This document shows positions 39,901 to 48,465 of a stretch of 64,000 nucleotides of DNA, piece after piece. Below the pieces are notes generated by a model that saw only the letters and a program-made list of their open reading frames with translations, was not told the origin of the DNA and ran no database searches. Location: NCBI RefSeq assembly GCF_002777255.1, contig NZ_CP017634.1:2430903-2494902 (forward strand), given 5' to 3'. The DNA is from Candidatus Formimonas warabiya (lineage in GTDB: Bacteria; Bacillota; Dehalobacteriia; Dehalobacteriales; Dehalobacteriaceae). Made by a program: the position numbers and the translations under genes. Position 1 is the stretch's first letter; every line of letters starts with the position of its first letter.

Positions 39901-42900
39901 CATCTGTGATCTGAGCCACTCTGGCATTTTTATCTCCCGCCGAGGTATCATAGACAATGGATTCAATCAAATTATTGTCGTTGTCCCTTATTTGGGCCAG
40001 ATACCCTTTGGCATCATAGGAGTACCTTGTGATCTTACCCATGGGATCAATGGCCCGAACCAGCTTTTTGTTTTCATACTCATAGCGGACTACCCTGCCC
40101 AGGGGATCGGTAATACTTTCTATTAAGCCGTCGCTATTGTATGTGAGATTAAATACCCGCTGGGCTGGGTCGGTAATCTTGGTAATTCTTTTCGTTGTGG
40201 CATCAATGGTGATGTTGATTTGATTTCCATTTCTGTCCTTTATCCACCAAAGAATGTTGTTATTAAAACCATACGTATACTGATCCTTGGTAGTCAGGAT
40301 CTGGTAATAGCTGTCATAAGTGCTGCGCGAGTCCTCGGCAATAAAGTCTCCTCTGGAATTTCTGGAAAAGGTCATGACACTCCCGTTTGGCAACCTTATA
40401 GTTTCCCAACCGGGTTTGTATTCACTGCTTCCTTCGAATCCAAAGGTCCAGCCTTTTCCCAGCAGGCCGCTTTCACGGTCGTCTCTTGAATTGTACGTAC
40501 GGCTGATCTCCATGCTAAATCCAGGCATAGCAACTTCCATATCTGTATAAGTACGGGCAAAGTTGCCGGATAGATTGACCGTATTTTCTCCCAGGTGGAC
40601 CAGTTCATAGGTAGAACTGTTTACTTCCTCCCCGCTTAAATCACCCGCTTCCACCTTGGCGTCAAAGGGAATACCCCCGATCGCATAAATCTGGGCGTCA
40701 ATACCGGCCGTTCCAAAAGAATACCTGGCCGAAGGCATATTTGCCAGGGTGCTCCAGCTATCGGTGATGGGGTCATACTCTTCCACTGCGCTTAATGCCC
40801 CGGTATTAAATCCGCCGATCACATAGATTTTACAATTTACCACAAGGATGCCAAAGCTTTTCCGGGCAGTTGGCATATTTGCCTTGGTTTTCCAGCTGTT
40901 TGTAACAGGATCATATTCCTCTACTTTATTGCTTGGGCTGCCATTATCACCGCCAATGGCATAGAGTTTACCGAATACGCCAACTACTCCCAAATCCCTC
41001 CGGGCGGTTGGCATATTTGCCCGGGCGATCCAGGTGTTTGTTAAGGGATCATAGACCTCCAGGGTATCTTTATATCCGTTGCTGTAACCCCCGACAGCAT
41101 AGATTTTCCCGTCCATGCTGTTGACGGCCAGACTTGTTCTTGGGGTAGGCATATTTGTTTTGGGGCTCCATTGGTTATTGGACGGATCGAACTCTTCCGT
41201 GGCAGCGAGTTCCCCAACATTATTGCTGCCGCCTATCGCATAAATTTTATTGTTTAAAACAGCGGCCCCCAGGCCCGTTCTAGCTGTGAGCATATTCGCC
41301 TTCGGACTCCAGCTGTTGCCGGTTGGGTTAAACTCTTCCACTGTATCCTTGTATGTGGTGCTATATCCCCCCATGGCATAGACCTTTCCGTTTGCAGCGG
41401 CTGCGGCCAGGCCATACCTTCTGGTGGGCATGTCGGCTCTGGTACTCCAAATGCCACTTGCCGGATAATATTCCTCCACCGTGTCCAGGTAGCCATTATT
41501 GTTGTAACCGCCGATGAGATAAATCTTTTCTCCTTGGGCGCTGGCCCCAAAATAGGCCCTTTGATTCAACGCGCTGGTCTTGTTGATCCAGAGCTTGACG
41601 GTAGGGTCATATTCCGAGGTAACACTAAGGCTGCTTTCGCCTGAATAACCGCCCAGCGCGTATATTTTCCCGTTTACAACAGCCGCACCAAGGCCATACC
41701 TGGGTGCCGGCATATCCGGCAGGGCACTCCAGGTATCGGCTAATGGATCATATATTTCCCCTGATCTTAATTCACCGCTGTTCCTCCCCCCCATGACCAC
41801 ACCTAGTCCATTCAGATTGACCAGGCCAAAATCATATCTTGCCGTAGTCATATGAGCCTTTGTTGTCCAGGTATTGGTAACCGGATTGTATTCTTCCACC
41901 GTGCTGAGGCTAGTGCCGTTGTATCCTCCCATGGCATAGATCCGGCCGTTTAAGGTTAAAACGCCTAATCCGGCCCGTGCCGTAGGCATATTGGCTTTGG
42001 AAACCCAAATATTCTGCCCCGGATCGTACTGTTCGACTGTATTTAGGTAGATGCCACCGTTTGACCCGCCAATCGCATAAATTTTACCGTCTAAAGATAC
42101 TGTTCCTAAATCTTTCCGGGCAGTAGGCATAGAGGCTTTGACTGACCAGTTATTGCCATCGTATTGTTCTACGGTATTTAACACCGCAGCCCCATTGAAG
42201 CCGCCAATCGCATATACTTTTCCATTTGCCTCAGTGACACTAAGGTTGCTTCTGGGCGTAAATCTTGCGACCTCAACACTGTAATGGTCCAATTCCGGAT
42301 CATAAGCCTCAACAATACTTAATATTTCTGTTGCACTACCATTACTGTATTTACAGCCACCCATTGCATAAATTTTGCCATTAATTGCTGCGGTACAGAG
42401 ATAACCTCTGGATGTAGGCATGCTGGTTTTTACACACCATGTATTCGTACTTAAATCATATTCCTCGTTAACATCCATGTTAACAGAATTGATGCCGCCC
42501 ATGGCATAAATTTTGTTATTAAACAGTACTGCGCCTAAGCCCATCCTAGCCGTGGGCATACCAATTTTTGTTGTCCAGGTATTGGTCTGAGGGTCATAAA
42601 CTTCTACCGTATTCAAATAATTAATTCCGTTATACCCGCCTATAACATAAATTTTATTGTCAACTACCACGGCAGTTACACCGGACCTGGCCGTAGGCAT
42701 ATTGGCTTTTGGTGTCCAGGTTTTAGTAGCCGGATCAAATTCTTCAACTTTATTAAGATAGGAAGTCCCATCATAACCGCCCATGGCATAGATTTTCCCA
42801 TTTACCGCCGCGGCACCAAAATCACTCCTTCCGGAAGTCATATTGGCTCCATTATGCCACTTATTATCCGATGGGTCATATACCTCCATTGAGGCTAAAT

Positions 42901-45900
42901 ATTCAGCAGCGCATTCTCCCCCCATCGCATAAACCTTGCCGTTTACTGCCGCTACTCCGGGTCCTTTCCCGGTACCGCTCATGTATAAATGATTACTCCA
43001 GGTATCGGTGCCGGGGTCATACATTTCGCTATCCCCATATGGGTAACCGGAAACACAAAAAATCTTTCCGTCCAGCAGGGTTGCCCCAAAATCATACCTG
43101 GCTGAAAGCATATTGGACTTAATGCTCCAAGTACTGTCTGCCATTTTAAACTCTTCAACGGTTCCCACCGCTTGACTGCCGTTATTTCCTCCAATAGCAT
43201 ATATTTTGCCGTTGACAGCAATTGCCCCCAGTCCGGATCTTGCCGAGGTCATATTAACGTCAGAAGACCAGGTATTGGTTACCGGATCAAATTTTTCCAC
43301 AATATCATATATCTTGCCTGCTCCATAAGGACTTTCATATAGACCCCCGATAGTAAATACTTTTCCGTTTTCGAACGCTATGCCAAAGCCAGACCGGGCT
43401 GTTGGCATAAGGGCCTTTGTAGACCATGTGTCTGTAACCGGATTATACTCTTCAACTATCTTTTGAGAAGTCCCGTTTGTTCCCCCCACAGCATACATTT
43501 TACCATTGACCGTTACAACCCCTAATTTGGACCGGGCTGTAGGCATGCTTGTCTTTGTGCTCCACGTATTGGTTCCCGGATCAAATGCAAAAACATTGTT
43601 TTTATATTGGGTCCCGTCATGTCCCCCAAAAACATAGATCTTTCCGTTATATACTGAAATTCCAAAGTCTTTTCTTCCCTGAGGCATACTCGCTTTGGAA
43701 ACCCATGTATTGAGAACCGGATCGTACTCCTGGACGATGTTGGTCACACCTGACTGGTTAGAGCCCCCCAGCGCATAAACTTTTCCGTTTACCGCTGCAC
43801 CGCCAAGGCCGGCTCTCGCTGTGGGCATACCGGATTTCAGGCTCCATGAATTTGAAGCCCCATTATACTCTTCCACCGTATTTAAGTAAGTCCCATTGTA
43901 GCCGCCGATGGTATAAATTTTTCCATTAGATTCAGAAACCCCAAAATCCGATCTGGCTGTAGGCATACCGGCTTTTATCGTCCACGGGCTGACCACCGGG
44001 CTGTATTCCTCTACATTACCAACAATATCCCCATTACCAATTCCACCAAGGGTATAAATTTTTCCATTGAGGACTGTAGTGGCAAAATATATCCTGCCTA
44101 AATACATATTTTCTTTATTCTTTTTCTGCCAAAGACCTTTTACGGGATCATATTCCAGCACTTCCTCCGGTGTACTGGATCCCCCCATCACATAGATTTT
44201 GCCATTCAGGGCCGCAGCGCCAAGTCCCATCTTTTTTGTGGGCAGTTGCGTTATATAAGCCCATTGATTAGAAATCGGGTCATAGGTCCTAACTTCAGGC
44301 CTATCATTGCTTCCGTAATGACCCCCGATGACATAAATTTTATTGTCTAAAGACGTAACCGCCTCATAGCAGCCCTCATGTGAGGAATCATCCTTTTTAA
44401 CCCATGTGTCTGTTGCCGGATTATATTCTTCCACATCAGACAAAGTATATCGGATAGAAGTATCTGTTCCATCAATCGCATAAATCTTATTATTAACCAC
44501 AGCAATTCCAAAGGCATATCTGGCTGTAGGCATACTGGCTTTTGTGCTCCATGTGTTTGTCATCGGATTATACTCTTCAACCATATTTAATGCACCGCTG
44601 CTATTATGTCCCCCGATGGCATAAATTTTTCCGTTAACTGCGGCCACTCCTAGATCTTCCCTTGCTGTGGGCATGCTTGCTTTGGCTGTCCAGGTATCGG
44701 TTAGAGGATTGTATTCTTCTATGGTATTCTTATAGCCGTTGTTATAACCGCCGATAGCATATATCTTTCCGTTAACAACCGCCGCCCCAAGCCCGCTTCT
44801 TGGCGTGGGCATACTTTTTACCGGTTTCCAATTAGCGAAGGGCAATCCATATTCCTCGACCTTGTTTACATAGTTGGATCCCTCGCTTCCACCAATAGCA
44901 TAGATCCTGCCATTAACAGCAGCAACGCCATGCCTAGAACGGCTTGTCAACATATTATTCCTTATACCCCAGGTGTTGGTAATAGGATTGTATTCTTGCA
45001 CTGTTCTTGTCGCTCCACCGGAGTCCGAACCACCAACCACATAAATATTGCCGTTCACAGCTGTTACTCCCGAATATGTTTTTCCCATTACCAGACTTGC
45101 CTTAGCACTCCAGGTATTGGCCACCGGATCATATTCCTCGACTGTTCTCAAATGATTACTATTTTTTCCTCCAACTGCAAATATTTTGCCGTTGATAGAA
45201 GCCAGCCCAAGGCCGCATCTGGCCGTGGGCATACTTGCCTTCGCAACCCAGGTATTTGTAGCCGGGTTGTATTCTTCAACCGTGTTAAGATACCATTCCG
45301 CTATATTGGAATTAAATCCGCCCACCGCATAAATTTTTCCGTTTAGATCTGTTACTCCTAATTCACTCCTTGCTGTGGGCAAGCTTGCCTTTGTGGCCCA
45401 GGTATTCGTGGCCGGATTGTATTCTTCAACCGTGTTAAGGTAATACCCCGTGATATCGAGATTGTATCCACCCACCGCATAGATTTTCCCATTGGCTACG
45501 GCCAGCCCAAGGCCAGATCTGGCTGTGGGCATACTCGCCTTAGTAGTCCAGGTATTTGTAGCGGGGTCATATTCTTCAACGGTATTTAGCCAATTTGTAT
45601 TGTAGCCACCAATAGCATAAATTTTTCCGTTTAGGGCCACTACCCCTAGGTCTCTTCTTGCGGTAGGCATACTTGCTTTCACGTTCCATTCGTCCACGGC
45701 AAAAAGGTTAAATTCTCCTTCTCCTGTCCCGTTATTCCCGGTATCCTGGTTAATTTCTTCCGGGATCGGGATGATATCGTCACCCTTATTAATAAGGGGA
45801 TCAGCCAGTGCATCCGTACAATTGATTTTATCCGACCGGTATACCTTTTCCGTGATGGAGGAATACCGGTCCGATGAGATAATAATCCTGTCTTTTATAT

Positions 45901-48214
45901 CCCCGGGAGTCAGGTCCCTATATTTACTCAAAATCAAGGCTGCTGCCCCGGAAACAAAGGCTGCTGCCTGGGATGTCCCGCCGCTCGCTCCGTAGCTATC
46001 CCCCGGTATTGTACTGATGATTTCCTCCCCGGGAGCGGCCACATCAACAGAATCTTCCCCGTAGTTGGAAAAATGGGACAGATGGCCGGTATTATTAATT
46101 GAAGCTACGGCGATGATGTTATCCCCGGTTATTGAGGCGGGATAGACCGGATTAATGTCGATATCCGTGTAACTGTTTCCCGCAGCGCAGACAAAGAGCA
46201 GTCCCGATTCTTCCATCGCATCTTGAAGGGCCTGGTTCTCGCTGGTGGCCCCCCAGCTGCAGTTGATGATCTTTGCCCCCATTTGTTTGGCATAGCCGAT
46301 GGCGTCGATGATATCGCTGGTATAGGCCATCCCGTTTTTGAATACCTGTAAAGGCATGATTTGGGCTTGGGGCGCCACACCGCTGATCCCTTTTTCGTTG
46401 TTTTGTTCCCCAGCGATGATCCCGGCGATATGGGTGCCGTGCCACTCATCATAGATTAAATCCGGGTTGTGGACGGTATTGGTCTTATCGGCAAAGTTCC
46501 AGCCGTTCACGTCATCGATATAGCCGTTGCCGTCATCATCAAGGCCGTTTCCGGGAATTTCTCCGGTGTTGGCCCAGATGTTGTTTCTTAGATCTTCATG
46601 GGTAATATCGATGCCGGTATCGAGGACAGCTACAATTACACCGTCCCCTTGGGACCGGTTCCAGGCACCGGACACGTTGGCATCCACCCGGTAATCGTAT
46701 ACTTCCTGAGTGACGGAGTTAAGCTGGGCTTCTTGATAAAGGCCCCATTGCTGATCAAAATATGGATCGTTGACTGTATAACTTTTTATCTGGTTGGTTA
46801 CTTCCTGGCCATCAAAGGCCGAAACAGCGTTTCCGGCCGGATCCCGAAGGAAATCAGCATCTGCTCCGGGCTGATAGGACATGATGACGATGTCATCCGC
46901 AGTGACGGGATTGTCCAGGGTAATGGTGACGGTATCCAGATCCATGGTGATTTGGGCGATGGGGGCGGAATATTCTTCTTCCGTCCCGGGATTTACCCAT
47001 ACGGTAAAGTCTGTTAAGGAGGGAATAAAGTCTTCATTCAATTCTTCGTTAAAGATAAGGGTTAGGCTTTGTTCTTTGATCCGGGCTTTTTCTAAGACCG
47101 GGGAGACGGTGTCAACCTCCGGTTGGGGCGTAACATTTTCTACCGGCCTGTTTTGAAAAGCCGGAGCCGGGTTATGGGATAAATCATAAATGGGATTTGT
47201 TCCAGGGGCATAGCTGAGCAGTATGTTATCTTCTGATTCCAGTACATTGGACAGCGTAAATGTGACGTTATCCTCATTGACAGAAACCTCTGTGATGCTG
47301 TTTTCGCTGTTAGTTTCGTTGATGGTAAGGGTAAAGTCTGTGGGATCAGGGACGCTTTCCTGATCCAGCGACTCGTTAAATTCAAGTACCACCCGGTCCC
47401 CGTCTGCGGTGATGGTTTCTATTTCAGGGGCGGTAATGTCGGTTTCTGGGGTGTCGGGTTCCGGGATTTCTATTTCCGGGATGTCGGTATTGGTTTCTTC
47501 CTCTGCCGGAGCGCTATTTTCCTCGGATATGATGCCGCTTTCTTCTGCAGGGGCTTCCTGGGAGTCTCCATTCAGGCTCGGAAGTTCTTCAGAAGCAGTA
47601 GTTAACTGATAGTCAGGCTGGATGTATTCGATCCCTTGATGGGCATTTTTCTTCTTGAGTTTTGCCATCAGGTCTTTCGATTGCATACCGTTTTTCGTGA
47701 TCACGATGTCAAACCTTTTATTTTGAGGATTTCTGAAGGATTTGGCATCGTCTTTTAAGGCTGCGGCAATGGCGGCGGAAAAATTTTCTCTTTGCTTGCC
47801 GCTTTTGTATTTGATGATAAAGCGGTCGGTTTGATTACTGTCCGGTAATTCGTCTTCCTTTGCAATGTTGTCGGAAACAGGAGTTTCCCATATTTTTTCT
47901 GTTTCAGCTTGGTTCTTAGTTAATGCATCCAATAGGGCTAAATCTAATTCCGTTTGGGGGATCTGATCAACGTCTTCGTTGCTTGCTTGGATAGCTGCCT
48001 GTTCTTTTTCGTTGGCGGTTTTATCAGCCGCATGTTGTTCGTTGTATTGGTTTAAAGACCATTGCCAGATTTGGAGAGGTCCATGCCATTCTGCCTGTTG
48101 TTTCGTTACCGGGATAGTATTTGCGGCCAGGGCAGGCGGACAAACAATAGACGACATAAAAGCAATAATCAGTAACATGGCCATTAAAGATTTACCAAAT
48201 TTCTTCATTTTCAC
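33941..48214 (-). CDS. Giant secreted S8 peptidase-kelch-RHS-LysM polymorphic toxin
   Basis: About 4,757 residues. I prefer the GTG at 48214 (7-8 bases after GGGGGGA); the ATG at 48208 or TTG at 48229 are alternatives. Order: Sec signal peptide (LMAMLLIIAFMSSIVCPPALA); I9-like propeptide ending GIEYIQPDYQL; two SwmB/Big-like domains (about 280-500); subtilisin-type S8 domain with Asp in VLDTGID, His in HGTHIAG, Asn in CAAGNS and Ser in GGTSQAAA; 36 kelch motifs of the NGKIYAIGG..VEEYDPxTNTW type (about 850-2550); RHS/YD shell from [10 protein letters not shown] to DPTGHIERP (about 2570-4410); K/E linker; LysM (about 4460-4508); pre-toxin segment (LSPLDRGLTVLAAFIPVVSG); and, after EGTV, a tip reading NFAQKTYSSTFSKDGIKIY, ASDVPIDYVVRDG and PRSQWNAVNQTGN, family not named. 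It is the only copy in the locus with a secretion signal and peptidase, hence probably the active toxin. Confidence 0.9.
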   Translation of the reverse strand: MKMKKFGKSLMAMLLIIAFMSSIVCPPALAANTIPVTKQQAEWHGPLQIWQWSLNQYNEQHAADKTANEKEQAAIQASNEDVDQIPQTELDLALLDALTKNQAETEKIWETPVSDNIAKEDELPDSNQTDRFIIKYKSGKQRENFSAAIAAALKDDAKSFRNPQNKRFDIVITKNGMQSKDLMAKLKKKNAHQGIEYIQPDYQLTTASEELPSLNGDSQEAPAEESGIISEENSAPAEEETNTDIPEIEIPEPDTPETDITAPEIETITADGDRVVLEFNESLDQESVPDPTDFTLTINETNSENSITEVSVNEDNVTFTLSNVLESEDNILLSYAPGTNPIYDLSHNPAPAFQNRPVENVTPQPEVDTVSPVLEKARIKEQSLTLIFNEELNEDFIPSLTDFTVWVNPGTEEEYSAPIAQITMDLDTVTITLDNPVTADDIVIMSYQPGADADFLRDPAGNAVSAFDGQEVTNQIKSYTVNDPYFDQQWGLYQEAQLNSVTQEVYDYRVDANVSGAWNRSQGDGVIVAVLDTGIDITHEDLRNNIWANTGEIPGNGLDDDGNGYIDDVNGWNFADKTNTVHNPDLIYDEWHGTHIAGIIAGEQNNEKGISGVAPQAQIMPLQVFKNGMAYTSDIIDAIGYAKQMGAKIINCSWGATSENQALQDAMEESGLLFVCAAGNSYTDIDINPVYPASITGDNIIAVASINNTGHLSHFSNYGEDSVDVAAPGEEIISTIPGDSYGASGGTSQAAAFVSGAAALILSKYRDLTPGDIKDRIIISSDRYSSITEKVYRSDKINCTDALADPLINKGDDIIPIPEEINQDTGNNGTGEGEFNLFAVDEWNVKASMPTARRDLGVVALNGKIYAIGGYNTNWLNTVEEYDPATNTWTTKASMPTARSGLGLAVANGKIYAVGGYNLDITGYYLNTVEEYNPATNTWATKASLPTARSELGVTDLNGKIYAVGGFNSNIAEWYLNTVEEYNPATNTWVAKASMPTARCGLGLASINGKIFAVGGKNSNHLRTVEEYDPVANTWSAKASLVMGKTYSGVTAVNGNIYVVGGSDSGGATRTVQEYNPITNTWGIRNNMLTSRSRHGVAAVNGRIYAIGGSEGSNYVNKVEEYGLPFANWKPVKSMPTPRSGLGAAVVNGKIYAIGGYNNGYKNTIEEYNPLTDTWTAKASMPTAREDLGVAAVNGKIYAIGGHNSSGALNMVEEYNPMTNTWSTKASMPTARYAFGIAVVNNKIYAIDGTDTSIRYTLSDVEEYNPATDTWVKKDDSSHEGCYEAVTSLDNKIYVIGGHYGSNDRPEVRTYDPISNQWAYITQLPTKKMGLGAAALNGKIYVMGGSSTPEEVLEYDPVKGLWQKKNKENMYLGRIYFATTVLNGKIYTLGGIGNGDIVGNVEEYSPVVSPWTIKAGMPTARSDFGVSESNGKIYTIGGYNGTYLNTVEEYNGASNSWSLKSGMPTARAGLGGAAVNGKVYALGGSNQSGVTNIVQEYDPVLNTWVSKASMPQGRKDFGISVYNGKIYVFGGHDGTQYKNNVFAFDPGTNTWSTKTSMPTARSKLGVVTVNGKMYAVGGTNGTSQKIVEEYNPVTDTWSTKALMPTARSGFGIAFENGKVFTIGGLYESPYGAGKIYDIVEKFDPVTNTWSSDVNMTSARSGLGAIAVNGKIYAIGGNNGSQAVGTVEEFKMADSTWSIKSNMLSARYDFGATLLDGKIFCVSGYPYGDSEMYDPGTDTWSNHLYMSGTGKGPGVAAVNGKVYAMGGECAAEYLASMEVYDPSDNKWHNGANMTSGRSDFGAAAVNGKIYAMGGYDGTSYLNKVEEFDPATKTWTPKANMPTARSGVTAVVVDNKIYVIGGYNGINYLNTVEVYDPQTNTWTTKIGMPTARMGLGAVLFNNKIYAMGGINSVNMDVNEEYDLSTNTWCVKTSMPTSRGYLCTAAINGKIYAMGGCKYSNGSATEILSIVEAYDPELDHYSVEVARFTPRSNLSVTEANGKVYAIGGFNGAAVLNTVEQYDGNNWSVKASMPTARKDLGTVSLDGKIYAIGGSNGGIYLNTVEQYDPGQNIWVSKANMPTARAGLGVLTLNGRIYAMGGYNGTSLSTVEEYNPVTNTWTTKAHMTTARYDFGLVNLNGLGVVMGGRNSGELRSGEIYDPLADTWSALPDMPAPRYGLGAAVVNGKIYALGGYSGESSLSVTSEYDPTVKLWINKTSALNQRAYFGASAQGEKIYLIGGYNNNGYLDTVEEYYPASGIWSTRADMPTRRYGLAAAAANGKVYAMGGYSTTYKDTVEEFNPTGNSWSPKANMLTARTGLGAAVLNNKIYAIGGSNNVGELAATEEFDPSNNQWSPKTNMPTPRTSLAVNSMDGKIYAVGGYSNGYKDTLEVYDPLTNTWIARANMPTARRDLGVVGVFGKLYAIGGDNGSPSNKVEEYDPVTNSWKTKANMPTARKSFGILVVNCKIYVIGGFNTGALSAVEEYDPITDSWSTLANMPSARYSFGTAGIDAQIYAIGGIPFDAKVEAGDLSGEEVNSSTYELVHLGENTVNLSGNFARTYTDMEVAMPGFSMEISRTYNSRDDRESGLLGKGWTFGFEGSSEYKPGWETIRLPNGSVMTFSRNSRGDFIAEDSRSTYDSYYQILTTKDQYTYGFNNNILWWIKDRNGNQINITIDATTKRITKITDPAQRVFNLTYNSDGLIESITDPLGRVVRYEYENKKLVRAIDPMGKITRYSYDAKGYLAQIRDNDNNLIESIVYDTSAGDKNARVAQITDALGNSSTYTYDTAYRKLTVKDVNGRESATWYDSSLYPIQVQEPDGRRTMTLYSLDAKGINKYGEEQSVTDRNGNRTAYERDSRGNIVKMVNPDFSYKEFAYDEKNNRLWEKDENGKYIFYIYDTNKINLLKAAWPLNGTDQYAPGCDESKFAITAYSYYTDTEAQQLGYKLKGLLKSETDPEGDITVYTYDAAGNLKTVTNPENAVTTYSYNQIGWKTGEVSPKLYQTAYVYDSNGRIEKTTRHGGEVTRTIYDNMGRKTKEVSANLYNPAFDNLANHTYSGDHGSRYAYYPSGVVQSATDPENNRTTYTYDLYGNVLTETKPNNGVYQYDYDVLNRLTAVYFKENAAASPVALERYSYAIQANGSTWNTQKIHTRFISDTETMVTGYTYDYAGRLIRQDNPDGTYTATVYNANGTVASTTDARGNTTCYKYDGLNRQTEQWTPAENISGTIKYTYSGKVYDKAGRVKEEKTGKTTVGLYEIPAGLVTTYYDYYRDGKLKSQRDSAGRKTEYQYDGDGNLSKKDVYTDAANKITTEYINNYFGKPSEEKLHVRQGDLSGQDFANNQDAVLSTTYTYDKNGNLKTETRPDHIVITYNYDNLDRQTGISMPGQDEFGSPVTISHTKRFNWTGSILTETDANNHTTTYTYDQRDFLSKVTDAKGKVAASYYDRVGRVIAEVSPNHYDPAKTLDQMNRTEYTYDQMSRIKTLAYKYMDPTTGQWAGYVAKAYKYDANGNTVKELDALGYEAGTGTTAEDKINSGYGTEYTYNPANQTITLLDPVNKDRSLAYTLKYEYDGLGRKTKETDANGNYTDYTYDDGDNILMVKVNNQTVQTNTYDLADRLLTQKDGNNNTTNFEYNALGQIRKTTLPGDASIPGSNITYQYDELGHVKKKTHSAGIIDLYSYDNQGRELSHSQQKSDGTQLVTTTVKYDKAGNQRFVTDGNNAAQENLFDEVNRMTASKITVTNLNGTPLQQITTYGYDHNGNQTSQTDWKGNTYSNVYDPLNRLIQKIDPFNKTIEKLEYNHNSVQVKSYDALNKLTQYTYDKNNRLLSTIDPLNHTTSQTYDNAGNIKTKTDGRNKTTTFNYDTFNRLISVVNAKNETTSYTYDLNGNMLTQTDGKGNVTTFEYNVANKPIRKIDHGGRTGTPGNYTYTPSKVESYTYYADGNLATKVDRNGNSTTYTYDVHGRMLTQVAGSINISYTYDGNGNQLTITDSTGTTTRTYDQLNRVKTKIVPGIGTITFLYDDTAGLSPGNAGETSTDPKGNVTKKIFDKAGRLVNVTAGGQTTTYTYYDNGNKQSTQYPDGSSETYTYYDDNLLNTLVNKKANQTVIDTYSYTYDAARNQTSKTDGKGTTTYTYDDLNRLGSVSEPNGRTTTYTYDAGGNRATQTVVYQGNTDITTYTCNNQNRLTGTATTRNGVTTETNAYTYDNNGNQLTVSQTPYLNGVPQTAKITNSTYDRLNQLLTTSMPDGTTLNNTYNGEGIRVKKEINGQVAKYLYEGDQILLELDSAGNQTARNIWGTSLISRNVSGITAYYMYNGHGDVTALINSAGTILATYYYDAFGNIPESTGTINNPFKYAGYQHDQETGYYYLMSRYYDPVTARFISEDTYRGNPNDPLSLNLYTYCHNEPLMYTDPTGHIERPTPKKEVKPKKDTSRNQHIKKEEIERKKKEAERKAKEEREKNEKSQKYLVKSGDNLTKIGKKFDVSVADILKVNKDIKDPTKIQVGQIINIPAKTENATNTLPNLDQKNTGDIKNQETGNNVIKLNPGVYNRTGLATIPYVSPEEEKLALSMGISSTPLIGDLKDAQEAITGEDLIQKQELSPLDRGLTVLAAFIPVVSGKLVREIGKAGKEIVEGTVKSGVLDNANFAQKTYSSTFSKDGIKIYSDLAGKPINTVDDLANALKNGTIKASDVPIDYVVRDGNSLILNTRSSQALTQAGIPRSQWNAVNQTGNQLFEDMLTGQLSRNGLTSAGTPTVRMSGGNK
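34622..40497 (-). repeat. Long direct repeat of the RHS-LysM shell
   Basis: This 5,876-bp part of the giant gene is collinear with 20450-26325 (constant offset 14,172, no net indels). Shorter collinear copies lie at 13992-16485, about 10975-12637 and about 4650-6526. Most differences are single bases, but two clusters of amino-acid change stand out at about 37515-37610 and 38250-38470. Confidence 0.85.
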
Positions 48215-48329
48215 AAAGCATCCCCCCAAATAAATACTTTAACAAAAAAATACATAAATTTATATTTTATTACTAAATTATTACCATTCTGTTTCATTGT
48301 AGAATAAAAAAGAAATTATTGGAATAACC

Positions 48330-48357
48330 TCGACATTCTTACAAATAAATCGACATT
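48330..48357 (-). promoter_or_regulatory. Direct repeat upstream of the giant toxin gene
   Basis: TCGACATT occurs at 48330-48337 and again at 48350-48357, 20 bp apart (two helical turns), in an otherwise AT-rich leader of about 230 bp. Spacing suits a dimeric activator or repressor; no known regulator site is recognised. Confidence 0.35.
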
Positions 48358-48430
48358 ATTTCCCTTTGGGAGATAAATTAGTTTTATTATCGAAACTATT
48401 AAGGATACCCTTCACCCCCCCAAAAAAAAA

Positions 48431-48450
48431 GAAAGCCCTTACGGGCTTTC
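48431..48450 (-). terminator. Rho-independent terminator of the channel operon
   Basis: Minus strand GAAAGCCC-GTAA-GGGCTTTC followed by nine T residues, 15 bp past the channel gene stop. It also separates this operon from the giant toxin gene. Confidence 0.9.
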
Positions 48451-48465
48451 AGGTAACCATTATAG

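Noticed and set aside
40690..45690. Regular repeat spacing that could suggest a tandem or CRISPR-like array
   Set aside because: The period of about 150 bp is the kelch motif; the frame is open throughout and units vary at synonymous sites.
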